The notes under the pieces are model-generated. The model was given only the letters and a program-made list of their open reading frames with translations, had not been told where the DNA came from and searched no databases. From contig NZ_BMJC01000005.1 in NCBI RefSeq assembly GCF_014642875.1, forward strand, positions 186,001-250,000: DNA of 64,000 nucleotides, written 5' to 3'. The stretch's first letter is position 1. The number at the start of each line of letters is the position of its first letter. Shown here in pieces: positions 53,655-61,462 of this stretch. The DNA comes from Puia dinghuensis (lineage in GTDB: Bacteria > Bacteroidota > Bacteroidia > Chitinophagales > Chitinophagaceae). Made by a program: the position numbers and the translations under genes.

Positions 53655-54707
53655 CTAACCAGCCGATAGCCAGTCACGCAGGTGATTGGCTATTTTGTCT
53701 CCCTCCACCATAAACCCGTCATGGCCATAGGCCGAATCTATCTCGATAAACCGCGAATCCGGCAGATGCTCGGCCATATGCCGCTGCTCCGCCACCGGAC
53801 AAAGGATATCGCTCGTGATCCCGATGATCAGGGTCTTCTGCTTCATACCGCGCAGCACCGCCTCCACATCCCCCCCTCTTTCCCTACCAATATGATGACT
53901 ATCCATCGCCTTCGTCAGCAGCCAGTAACAATACGCATTGAATCGCTCCACTAGCTTCTTCCCCTGGTACTCGATATAGGAAGCAGCCCGATACCCATCC
54001 AGCTTTTCAGCATCCATATCCGTCTGCTTCTGCACCATGATACCATAGTTACGATAAGTGAGGATACCGATGGCCCTCGCCGCCTTCAATCCCTTCTGCC
54101 CCGCCTCCGGCGACCGGTCACGCCAACTGGTATCCGCTTCTATCGCCAGCCGCTGCGCAGCATGCACCGCGATCCCCCAGGCGCTCTCCGTCGGGGAAGT
54201 GGCGATAAGGAACAAACGCTCGATCACCCCCGCCTCTATCACAGCCCACTCCAGCGCCTGATAACCACCCATGCTTCCCCCCATCAATAAATGTACCTTC
54301 CCGATCCCCAGATGCTTCCGCAACAAAATATGCGCCCGCACCATATCCCGGATCGTGATCATCGGAAACGCACTATACAACGCCCGCTCCCCCCCATTTT
54401 CCGGCCTCCCCACCCCATTCTCCCCAACGCCGGGACCCGCGCCAACCGGTCCCGTGCTCCCATAACACGACCCCAATATATTCGCACAAACAATAAAATA
54501 CTCCTCCGGCCGGATGGCCCCATGCTCCCCCACCACCCCCGGCCACCAGCGGGCAACATCAGAGTTGGCAGTCAGCGCATGACAAACCCATACTACATTG
54601 CTGCGGTCCGCATTCAGCCGTCCATAGGTATGATAGGCTATCGTAATCCCGGGCAGAGACCCGCCCGCTTCCAACACAAAAAGGTCTTCAGAAATAAAAT
54701 AATTCAT
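53655..54707 (-). CDS. metX: Homoserine O-acetyltransferase
   Basis: From the ATG at 54707 the protein has 350 residues and begins MNYFISEDLFVLEAGGSLPG. It is an alpha/beta-hydrolase-fold acyltransferase that activates homoserine for methionine synthesis. The nucleophile motif is MGGSMGGYQALEW, and the Asp/His end is IDSAYGHDGFMVEGD. Between ANILGSCYGSTGP and FPMITIRDMV there is a Gly-rich insert (VGAGPGVGENGVGRPENGG) not typical of the family. An O-succinyl donor cannot be excluded. It is divergent from osmC and a transsulfuration enzyme. Confidence 0.9.
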   Translation of the reverse strand: MNYFISEDLFVLEAGGSLPGITIAYHTYGRLNADRSNVVWVCHALTANSDVARWWPGVVGEHGAIRPEEYFIVCANILGSCYGSTGPVGAGPGVGENGVGRPENGGERALYSAFPMITIRDMVRAHILLRKHLGIGKVHLLMGGSMGGYQALEWAVIEAGVIERLFLIATSPTESAWGIAVHAAQRLAIEADTSWRDRSPEAGQKGLKAARAIGILTYRNYGIMVQKQTDMDAEKLDGYRAASYIEYQGKKLVERFNAYCYWLLTKAMDSHHIGRERGGDVEAVLRGMKQKTLIIGITSDILCPVAEQRHMAEHLPDSRFIEIDSAYGHDGFMVEGDKIANHLRDWLSAG

Positions 54708-54782
54708 TAAGCCAATCTTCAATTTTAATTTCGGCAAAAAATGGAGAAAAAATAATTTTTTGCCGCAATTCGCATAATGTCT

Positions 54783-54832
54783 GTTCATTTCGGCCTCCGG
54801 CCTCGTGAACAAAATTGGACTCCGTCCAATTT
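54783..54832. repeat. Pair of palindromes between metX and osmC
   Basis: GTTCA...TGAAC (54783-54810) encloses GGCC-TCC-GGCC. AAATTGGAC-TCC-GTCCAATTT (54812-54832) is a perfect 9-bp stem. Both have TCC in the loop. No known riboswitch fold was recognised here. Confidence 0.6.
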
Positions 54833-54859
54833 CGCTGCAAAATAAGGCCTTAACACCCG

Positions 54860-54867
54860 TAAATTTG
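54860..54867 (+). promoter_or_regulatory. TAnnTTTG promoter box of osmC
   Basis: TAAATTTG lies 16 bp before the start codon. The following leader AAAAATCTTC also occurs after the promoter at 56881. Confidence 0.5.
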
Positions 54868-54883
54868 CAAAAATCTTCCAATT

Positions 54884-55345
54884 ATGACTAGGATCGAGCT
54901 GGATAGGGTTAGCGGAGACTTCGGTTTCGAAGCAAAAGACGCCTTTGGACATACCGTACGCTTGGATAGCAGCCCTGAAACCGGTGGCGCCAACTTCGGC
55001 GTCCGCCCCATGCAACTACTGCTGATGGGCCTTGGCGGCTGCAGCGGCATCGACATCGTTTCCATCCTCAACAAACAACGACAGGCCGTAGAAGACTTTC
55101 ATATGACCATAGAAGGCGAACGGGAAAAAGGCAAAGAACCCACCCTCTGGGAAACCGTCCACATCCATTTCGCCCTCAAAGGTGACATAGACCCCGATAA
55201 GGCAAAAAAAGCCTGCGAACTGTCCATGGACAAATATTGCTCCGTCGCCGCCACTCTCCGCGAAGCCCGCTGCATTATCACCTGGCAGGTGAGCGTCAAC
55301 GGCGAAACCGTCTATAATAACAATACGCTTCACCACACCAAATAA
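54884..55345 (+). CDS. OsmC/Ohr-family protein
   Basis: A 153-residue cytosolic protein with the two family cysteines, in GLGGCSGIDIVSILNKQ and in ARCIITW near the C-terminus. Members reduce organic hydroperoxides or handle thiol adducts. The gene is followed within 5 bp by a transsulfuration enzyme and is divergent from metX, so it may serve sulfur metabolism here. There is no signal peptide and the length matches the family. Confidence 0.9.
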   Translation: MTRIELDRVSGDFGFEAKDAFGHTVRLDSSPETGGANFGVRPMQLLLMGLGGCSGIDIVSILNKQRQAVEDFHMTIEGEREKGKEPTLWETVHIHFALKGDIDPDKAKKACELSMDKYCSVAATLREARCIITWQVSVNGETVYNNNTLHHTK

Positions 55346-55350
55346 ATTAC

Positions 55351-56508
55351 ATGTCCACTCACCGCATAACTCAAGCCATCCGCATCCGTGCCGGCCAGAC
55401 CCCCGAAATGGAACATACTACCCCCCTCTTCCTCACCAGCAGCTTCTGCTACGAAGATGCCGAAGAGATGCGGGCCGTCTTCGCCGATGAGAAAGAAGGC
55501 AACATCTACAGCCGTTTCAGCAACCCCACCGTACAGGAATTCACCGACCGCCTCGCCGCCCTCGAAGGCACGGAAACCGGTTTCGCCACCGCCTCCGGCA
55601 TGAGCGCCATCGTGGCCTCCTTTCTTAGTTTCCTGAAAAAAGGCGACCACCTGCTCGCCTGCAACGCCATCTTCGGCAGCACCCACACCGTTATTACCAA
55701 ATACCTCCCCAAATACGGCATCGAATATTCCTATGTAAGCACGGATACATCCACCTGGGAAGCCGCCATCCGGCCAAACACCCGCATGATCTTCCTGGAG
55801 ACACCTACCAACCCCGGTCTCGATATCGTCGACCTGGCCGCCGCCGGCGCCATCGCCCGTAAGCATAACCTGCTTTTCAACGTCGACAACTGCTTTGCCA
55901 CCCCCATCGGCCAAACCCCCATCGACTACGGCGCCGATCTCATCATCCACTCCGCCACTAAATGGATCGACGGCCAGGGCCGCGTCCTCGGGGGAGCAGT
56001 GCTCGGCCGCAAAGATCTTATCAAAGAAGTCTATCTCTTCTGCCGCAGCACCGGCCCTTCCCTTTCCCCCTTCAACGCCTGGATCCTCAGCAGAAGCCTC
56101 GAAACCCTCGACGTTCGGATGGAACGGCATTCGGCCAACGCCCTCTACCTCGCACAAGCCCTCGAAGACCATCCCGCCATCGCCAGCCTCCGTTATCCCT
56201 TCCATCCCGCCCATCCCCAGTACGACATCGCCCGCCGGCAAATGAAGAACGGCGGCGGCATCGTCTGCTTCGAATTGAAAGGCGGACTCGAAGCAGGACG
56301 GAAATTCCTCGACAACCTGAAGATGCTGTCCCTCACCGCCAACCTCGGCGACACCCGCAGCATCGCCTCCCACCCCGCAAGCACCACCCACGCCAAACTC
56401 ACCCCCGAAGAACGCGCCGCCGTGGGCATCTCCCCCGGCCTCATCCGCATCTCCGTCGGCCTCGAACACCGCGACGACATCCTCGCCGACATCCGCCAGG
56501 CCCTCTAG
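55351..56508 (+). CDS. PLP-dependent transsulfuration enzyme (homoserine sulfhydrylase / cystathionine gamma-synthase group)
   Basis: A 385-residue Cys/Met-metabolism PLP enzyme. The Schiff-base Lys lies in IIHSATKWIDGQGRVLGG. Other motifs are YSRFSNPTVQEFTDRLAALE, TGFATASGMSAI and the C-terminal SIASHPASTTHAKLTPEERA. With MetX next door the likely reaction is sulfide or cysteine addition to an O-acylhomoserine, giving homocysteine or cystathionine. Sequence alone does not separate these. It is co-transcribed with osmC (5-bp gap). Confidence 0.9.
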   Translation: MSTHRITQAIRIRAGQTPEMEHTTPLFLTSSFCYEDAEEMRAVFADEKEGNIYSRFSNPTVQEFTDRLAALEGTETGFATASGMSAIVASFLSFLKKGDHLLACNAIFGSTHTVITKYLPKYGIEYSYVSTDTSTWEAAIRPNTRMIFLETPTNPGLDIVDLAAAGAIARKHNLLFNVDNCFATPIGQTPIDYGADLIIHSATKWIDGQGRVLGGAVLGRKDLIKEVYLFCRSTGPSLSPFNAWILSRSLETLDVRMERHSANALYLAQALEDHPAIASLRYPFHPAHPQYDIARRQMKNGGGIVCFELKGGLEAGRKFLDNLKMLSLTANLGDTRSIASHPASTTHAKLTPEERAAVGISPGLIRISVGLEHRDDILADIRQAL

Positions 56509-56536
56509 CCAGCCCGCGGCAAACCATCCCGGCCCC

Positions 56537-56559
56537 CCAAAGGGCCACACGCCCTTTGG
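56537..56559. repeat. Palindrome after the transsulfuration gene
   Basis: CCAAAGGGC (56537-56545) and GCCCTTTGG (56551-56559) pair perfectly around CACAC. No T-tract follows. Confidence 0.5.
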
Positions 56560-56604
56560 ACGTAAGCCCTAGGCCCTTCAAAGACCCGGCCCCAACGCAA
56601 GAGC

Positions 56605-56636
56605 GGCCGTCTCACTTAATTAGGAGACGGCCTTTT
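56605..56636 (+). terminator. Terminator of the osmC operon
   Basis: GGCCGTCTC (56605-56613) and GAGACGGCC (56624-56632) form a perfect stem followed by TTTT. The right arm is shared with the end of the foldback element that starts here. Confidence 0.65.
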
Positions 56637-56852
56637 CGCCGCGGAGGAAGCGTTGATTTTTTGAGTTTGGATGTTTTGTATATACAAATCATAATTTTTG
56701 GGCGTCAGGCATCGAGGGCTTGGCAGCAAAGGTTGAAAATGAAGGATTTCGCGGGTAGGCCTCCAACTGAGTTATTGGATTTCTTGATTTGTATATACAA
56801 AACTTGAAAATCGCATTTTGCACCCCCTATTAAAGAGTGAGGCTGTCTCCTA
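56621..56852. mobile_element. Foldback/MITE-like element of about 232 bp
   Basis: The outer ends are inverted repeats: TAGGAGACGGCCT (56621-56633) and AGGCTGTCTCCTA (56840-56852) differ at one base. Inside are perfect 19-bp inverted copies of GTTTTGTATATACAAATCA (56673-56691 and 56785-56803), each containing the palindrome TTTGTATATACAAA. Between outer and inner repeats the arms are only loosely similar. There is no transposase frame, so it would be non-autonomous. No clear target duplication is visible. Confidence 0.55.
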
Positions 56853-56855
56853 TGT

Positions 56856-56888
56856 TTGCAAGAACAGTACCTCTTTTTCATAGATTTG
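56856..56888 (+). promoter_or_regulatory. Promoter of the low-GC gene island
   Basis: TTG (56856-56858) and TAGATTTG (56881-56888) are separated by 22 bp, both matching the Bacteroidota consensus. The -33 box starts 3 bp after the end of the foldback element. Confidence 0.55.
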
Positions 56889-56901
56889 TAAAAATCTTCA
56901 A

Positions 56902-57330
56902 ATGGAAAAGCCTATCTATAAGCATGTAAGGTCCGAATTTTCGGAGCCTCAATTCACTGGTGAGTTTAAGGGTCAGGGTGCGCCATTCTTAACATTCATA
57001 AGAGCTGTGAACCAAGAAGGAATTCCGGCAATAGTCCAGTTAACGTTAAATTATGAGGTCCAGGGTGTCGGAAATTCTTTCCATTTTAATTGCAGCAGCA
57101 TAGCCTTATTTGAGGTTTATCAATCTGAAAATCTACGTTTAAATGAAGTTTACGAGATGCACACGATCATAGTAAATGGTCTGGAAGCTTATCTAAAGGA
57201 AAAGATAGGGAGAAATGGCGCTTTGCCTGTCGTTGTTCCGAAGCCCACAATTGAGCAACTGCAAGATGAATTACATGCCTTTATTTTCAGGTATCACTTC
57301 GGGCCGCAAGCCACCAATCAATTAAATTAA
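56902..57330 (+). CDS. Unrecognised protein, first gene of low-GC island
   Basis: A 142-residue soluble protein with no signal peptide. The sequence alternates beta-rich segments (TFIRAVNQEGIPAIVQLTLN, SFHFNCSSIALFEV) with a C-terminal amphipathic helix (TIEQLQDELHAFIFRYHFGP). The strand-strand-helix order faintly recalls SecB-like chaperone folds, but no family motif supports that. The gene is AT-rich compared with the rest of the window. Three more small genes follow on the same strand with gaps of 6, 20 and 34 bp. Confidence 0.7.
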   Translation: MEKPIYKHVRSEFSEPQFTGEFKGQGAPFLTFIRAVNQEGIPAIVQLTLNYEVQGVGNSFHFNCSSIALFEVYQSENLRLNEVYEMHTIIVNGLEAYLKEKIGRNGALPVVVPKPTIEQLQDELHAFIFRYHFGPQATNQLN

Positions 57331-57336
57331 TTTATT

Positions 57337-57591
57337 ATGTTATCGGATGCAGAAAAACAAAGGGAAATTTCTAATCAGCTTGCATTACTTCCTTATTTTG
57401 GTGGAGATATGTCTAAACACATATTGGTTGAAGTAGGTCCTTACGGGAATGAACAGGATGCTGAAGTAACAGCTTTGAGATATAGGATAATTTCTGACCT
57501 GAAACATCAGCCGGGGGTCTCAGACAAAATATTTGAGGCGCTTACTAAGGCTGCTCATAAATTAGGCATTTCAGTTGTAGCCTCATTTTGA
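57337..57591 (+). CDS. Unrecognised small soluble protein
   Basis: An 84-residue protein beginning MLSDAEKQREISNQLALLPY. It is helical, acidic at the N-terminus, with no Cys and no membrane segment. It lies 6 bp after the previous gene, indicating tight co-transcription, and shares its AT-rich codon use. No family recognised. Confidence 0.65.
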   Translation: MLSDAEKQREISNQLALLPYFGGDMSKHILVEVGPYGNEQDAEVTALRYRIISDLKHQPGVSDKIFEALTKAAHKLGISVVASF

Positions 57592-57611
57592 GGATAATTA
57601 ATCCTTGAACG

Positions 57612-58076
57612 ATGAATCATTCATCTTCTGGCCCGGTAAATAAGAAATCCCTTGCCTCAGAATTGATCAACATACCATTGGAAAAAGCCCCAAATTGGCT
57701 CAAGTGGATTCTCATTTTACCTCTGTCTATATTGACGTTTGCCATCTGGTTTGGAGCACTATCATGGATAATAAGGACATTTTTCCGCGAGATATTTAAT
57801 TGGAAAAGTCAATTGGCAATAAATATTTCTGAAATGTTGCCAGCCGTTTTAGGAGCCTACTTTTATATCCACACTGGCTTTACGGTTGCACCAAAATACA
57901 AACGCGCAAGTGCTTTAATCCTGTTGGTATTGTTGATTTTTATAATGTCTGGGCTTATTTTCGAGCAAATTGACCTTTTAAATAGGGCCAATTCCTTTCA
58001 GCCTTATGAACTAATCCGCTATGTTATTACCTGCGTTGGGACAATCATTGGATATCTATACTTACCGAAAGATTAA
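57612..58076 (+). CDS. Unrecognised membrane protein with four helices
   Basis: A 154-residue protein. After a hydrophilic N-terminus come four hydrophobic helices: WILILPLSILTFAIWFGALS, a second around MLPAVLGAYFYIHTGF, a third ALILLVLLIFIMSGLIF and a last one YVITCVGTIIGYLYL. It has no signal peptide and no known domain. As the only membrane protein of the four-gene set it could be the effector or anchor of the unit; this is speculation. Confidence 0.7.
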   Translation: MNHSSSGPVNKKSLASELINIPLEKAPNWLKWILILPLSILTFAIWFGALSWIIRTFFREIFNWKSQLAINISEMLPAVLGAYFYIHTGFTVAPKYKRASALILLVLLIFIMSGLIFEQIDLLNRANSFQPYELIRYVITCVGTIIGYLYLPKD

Positions 58077-58110
58077 AATAAGTTGATTTTCAAACCAAAG
58101 TTCAAAATAT

Positions 58111-58407
58111 ATGCCGATCAATCCACAAGATGTCATTTATCCAATGAATCGTATTAATAGGGTCATTAGAGTTCTTCATGATGGAACCACCAATGAACCT
58201 TTCGAATTCTCTATAGCCGAATTGGAGTTTCATGACGGGTCAACTGCCTTTGGGATCAGACACAATGTCAATGAATGGAACGAAGAAAATCCAGATTTGG
58301 GATATCCCACCTGTAGACCTGGAAACCCCACATGGTTCATTCTGCCAGACCCGGAAACATTGCTACCAGTTCTACAACAGTATTTTGGCAATAATCATCC
58401 CGGCTGA
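58111..58407 (+). CDS. Unrecognised small acidic protein
   Basis: A 98-residue protein beginning MPINPQDVIYPMNRINRVIR. The middle holds EFSIAELEFHDGSTAFGIRH, and the end has a PTWFILPDPETLLPVLQQYF segment rich in Pro and aromatic residues. It has no Cys pair or membrane segment. It is the last gene of the AT-rich set. The Glu/Asp-rich small size would suit an immunity or antitoxin-like role, but nothing in the sequence proves it. Confidence 0.65.
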   Translation: MPINPQDVIYPMNRINRVIRVLHDGTTNEPFEFSIAELEFHDGSTAFGIRHNVNEWNEENPDLGYPTCRPGNPTWFILPDPETLLPVLQQYFGNNHPG

Positions 58408-58564
58408 ATTTCAAAATGAGACATTACCTAAAAGCGGGACATTTGGTTTTATTAATTAAGACAATTCGTTTTGCCGATTATACCATATAAAACCAATACA
58501 CCCTATGATAAAAAGTATTTACAGAAACAGGAACCAGAAAATGGGCAGCAGCATAAAATAGCCG

Positions 58565-58600
58565 AATAAAAATTAGGGAGCAGCCGAAGCTGCTCCCTAA
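58565..58600 (-). terminator. Intrinsic terminator of the citrate synthase gene
   Basis: TTAGGGAGCAG (58573-58583) and CTGCTCCCTAA (58590-58600) form a perfect 11-bp stem. Read on the minus strand it is followed by TTTTTATT, 130 bp after the citrate synthase stop. Nothing else was found in the 320-bp gap 58408-58727. Confidence 0.8.
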
Positions 58601-58727
58601 ACAGGCTGGCTTAAAACCGCCTAAAAGACAAAATTAGAAAAAATAAAATTAATTGGGTCTTAACACAGGATCTCATAATTAAGAGAGACAGTTTCTCCAA
58701 ATTTCTTTCCAGGTACCCACCGGCCCC

Positions 58728-60053
58728 CTACTCCCCCCAAATCTCCCCTTCTCCCTTCAACCAATCCTTCACTAGTTCGGTTGTCACGGACTTTGGCCGC
58801 TCCAGCGGGAAACCCAACGCCCGGTCCCAGCAAAGACTCGCCAACACCCCAAGCGCCCGGCTCACCCCAAACAACACCGTATAAAACTCATATTCCACCA
58901 ACCCATAATGCACCAGCAATGCGCCACTATGCGCATCCACATTGGGCCAGGGATTCTTTATCTTTCCAAGCGACTGCAGAATAGGCGGCACCGTCTCATA
59001 GATGTTCCACACCGTCTGGACGAGCGGATCATCCGGTAAATGCCGCTTACCAAATGCCATCTGCGCCGAAAACCGCGGGTCCGTCTTCCGCAGCACCGCA
59101 TGCCCATAACCTGGCACCACGCGGCCTTCGCTCAGCGTCTTGCGTACATACGCATCGATCTGCGCACTCGAAGGCAGCTCAACACCCAGCTCCTCCCGCA
59201 TCTCCAGTATCCACTTGATCACCTCCTGGTTGGCCAACCCATGTAAGGGCCCCGCGAGACCGTTCATCCCCGCGGCAAGACACAAGTACGGATCGCTCAA
59301 CGCCGAACCCACCAGGTGGGTCGTATGCGCACTCACATTACCCCCCTCATGATCGGCGTGTATCGTCATATAAAGCCGCATCAATTCGCGGAAAGTCTCA
59401 TCCTCATATCCCAGCATGTGGGCAAAATTCCCCGCCCAGTCCAGCAGACCATCAGGATGGATATGATCCTCGTCCTTATACTTCCGCCGGTAGATATATG
59501 CCGCTACCCGGGGCAGCCGGGCGATCAGGTCCATCGAATCATCAAATACAGCCTCCCAGTAATCCTTTTTGGCCATCCCCTTGGCATATCGGTCGGCAAA
59601 CTTGCTTTCGGTCTGCAACGCCATGATCGCGATGACAAACTGCGTCATCGGATGAGAATCCTTTGGCAAAGCCTCTATCGCGGCAAATACATGGTTCGGC
59701 ACGTGGCTGCGGCGCTGCCAGTTTGCCGTAATATCGTGCACATCTTCTTCCGTAGGCAGCTCACCAAGCAACATCAGGTGAAACAACCCCTCCGGCAGCG
59801 GCTCCGTCCCGCCATTCGCCTTCGGCAGCTTCTGTTGCAGCTCGGGGATGGAAAAACCACGAAAGCGTATCCCTTCCTGGGCATCGAGCAGCGACGTCTC
59901 CGTCACCAGACCCGTGATACCCCGCATACCCTGGTAGATCTGCGAAAGCGTAACTTCTCCAATCTTCTTACTGCCATGCTCCTTCAGAATATCCTTTATC
60001 TCGGCAGCCACGCCATCGGCCTTCTCTTTAAACCTTTCTTTCGTATTTGCCAT
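58728..60053 (-). CDS. gltA: Citrate synthase
   Basis: A 441-residue enzyme that condenses acetyl-CoA and oxaloacetate at the entry of the TCA cycle. The catalytic His residues lie in [17 protein letters not shown] and [17 protein letters not shown], and the Asp in [15 protein letters not shown]. The N-terminal [17 protein letters not shown] and the length recall the eukaryote-like citrate synthase clade. It has its own promoter and terminator and is monocistronic. Confidence 0.95.
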   Translation of the reverse strand: MANTKERFKEKADGVAAEIKDILKEHGSKKIGEVTLSQIYQGMRGITGLVTETSLLDAQEGIRFRGFSIPELQQKLPKANGGTEPLPEGLFHLMLLGELPTEEDVHDITANWQRRSHVPNHVFAAIEALPKDSHPMTQFVIAIMALQTESKFADRYAKGMAKKDYWEAVFDDSMDLIARLPRVAAYIYRRKYKDEDHIHPDGLLDWAGNFAHMLGYEDETFRELMRLYMTIHADHEGGNVSAHTTHLVGSALSDPYLCLAAGMNGLAGPLHGLANQEVIKWILEMREELGVELPSSAQIDAYVRKTLSEGRVVPGYGHAVLRKTDPRFSAQMAFGKRHLPDDPLVQTVWNIYETVPPILQSLGKIKNPWPNVDAHSGALLVHYGLVEYEFYTVLFGVSRALGVLASLCWDRALGFPLERPKSVTTELVKDWLKGEGEIWGE

Positions 60054-60071
60054 GAAAACTCGTTTATCGGT

Positions 60072-60102
60072 TAAAGGTACTGTACGAAATATTGAGTAAC
60101 AA
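60072..60102 (-). promoter_or_regulatory. Citrate synthase promoter
   Basis: On the minus strand TTTG (TTG at 60102-60100) and TACCTTTA (60079-60072) are separated by 20 bp. The -7 box differs from TAnnTTTG at the last base only. Confidence 0.5.
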
Positions 60103-60120
60103 ATGATTTCTCCGTGAATT

Positions 60121-61215
60121 CTACTTCGGTGTCTTCACATATAATATACCCGCCACCCCGCTGAAAATGATATTCGGCAGCCAGGCCGCCAGCACCGGCG
60201 GCAGGTTCCCCTTCGTGGAAAAGGTCACCGCAAACTTGTCCATCACCACGAAGATCGCCGCCAATACGATCCCCACCGCCAGGTGCACCCCACTGCCTCC
60301 CCTTATCTTGCGGCTGGCGATAACGGCTCCTATCAACGCCATGATGATGACGGAGAAAGGCGTCGCATCCCGGTGATACAGCTCCACCTTGAAGGTATTG
60401 AGTCCTTCCGACCCCCGCACCTCCTCCATATGAATAAATTGCTGCAGTTCCGGTGTCGTCAGCTTGTCCTTCAGGTAATCGTCCCGTCGCAGCTCCTTGG
60501 GCTGAACATTGAGATTGACATGCATCGTATCATCCCGCTTCATCGTCTCCTTCAACCCATCGATCGTCCGCTCTATCACCGTCGTCAGCTTCCAGTCTTT
60601 CCGCGCAGGGTCCCACCGCACCGACTCCGCCCGCACATTGTAATACACCTTATTCCCCTTCAATTTCTGCAGGAAAAAATTGGTCGCCACCTTGTTCGCG
60701 GTATCATAATAGCGAAATCCGACAAACGTAACGGGATCCACCCGCAGATAGAAGTTATTGTTTCGGTAAGGGTCCCCGTTGTAGCTGCTGTTACGGTCCA
60801 CATACACCGCCTGGAAATCGGTCCTTATCTCATTGGCCCTGGGCACCCAATACTGCGAAGCAAGCCAGAAGATGAGTGAAAGAAAAGCGGCCCCTATCAG
60901 GAAAGGCCTTAGCATCCGGTTGTATCGCACCCCGCCCGCCAGGATGGCGATGATCTCCGACCGGCCCGCCATTTTACTGGTAAAATAGATCACCGCGATA
61001 AAGACCATCAGCGGATAGATCATCGACATGATAAAGGGTACGAACCCGATATAATAGTTCATGATCAATTGCTTAACGGTCAGGCCACTACGCACCATAT
61101 CATCGGCCTTCTCGCTCGTATCGATCACCACCGCAATGGACGTGATCACTAACATCGTGAAAACAAAGGTTCCGAGAAATTTTTTTAATATGTATCTATC
61201 AAGCAATTTGATCAT
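60121..61215 (-). CDS. LptF/LptG-family lipopolysaccharide-export permease
   Basis: A 364-residue inner-membrane protein. It starts [20 protein letters not shown] with three helices before residue 125 (including [20 protein letters not shown]). A periplasmic beta-jellyroll domain (about 130-280) follows, then three C-terminal helices ([36 protein letters not shown]). This is the YjgP/YjgQ architecture of the permease subunits that extract LPS with LptB. Which of the two subunits it is cannot be decided. It is 68 bp from citrate synthase, on the same strand. Confidence 0.9.
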   Translation of the reverse strand: MIKLLDRYILKKFLGTFVFTMLVITSIAVVIDTSEKADDMVRSGLTVKQLIMNYYIGFVPFIMSMIYPLMVFIAVIYFTSKMAGRSEIIAILAGGVRYNRMLRPFLIGAAFLSLIFWLASQYWVPRANEIRTDFQAVYVDRNSSYNGDPYRNNNFYLRVDPVTFVGFRYYDTANKVATNFFLQKLKGNKVYYNVRAESVRWDPARKDWKLTTVIERTIDGLKETMKRDDTMHVNLNVQPKELRRDDYLKDKLTTPELQQFIHMEEVRGSEGLNTFKVELYHRDATPFSVIIMALIGAVIASRKIRGGSGVHLAVGIVLAAIFVVMDKFAVTFSTKGNLPPVLAAWLPNIIFSGVAGILYVKTPK

Positions 61216-61462
61216 ACGAAGGCAAACCCTTGGTCCGCCGTGGCCGCAAGTTACTGCATCTCCCCCATTTTCCTCCGCTGCAAAATCCTAAAACCCGGCC
61301 CGGGGTATGGAAATTGCTGTTAAAAATTGTATATTGAGTTATCCTCACTTCTTTCGGCCACTTCTCCCGCTAACATTGCCCGCCTCATCTAACATTGTCT
61401 GCATCATCCGTCACCCCATTTTCCCTATCGATTGCCTGCGTCACCTTTTAAAAATCTGACAA

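Noticed and set aside
54708-54883. A SAM riboswitch in the metX-osmC gap
   Set aside because: The hairpins there are simple palindromes. No conserved SAM-I or SAM-II core could be made out.
55330-56550. A 406-codon minus-strand frame opposite the transsulfuration gene
   Set aside because: Antisense shadow; the plus-strand enzyme contains all PLP motifs.
56673-56803. The GTATATAC palindromes read as a phage attachment site
   Set aside because: They are inverted rather than direct repeats, and no integrase or tRNA gene is nearby.
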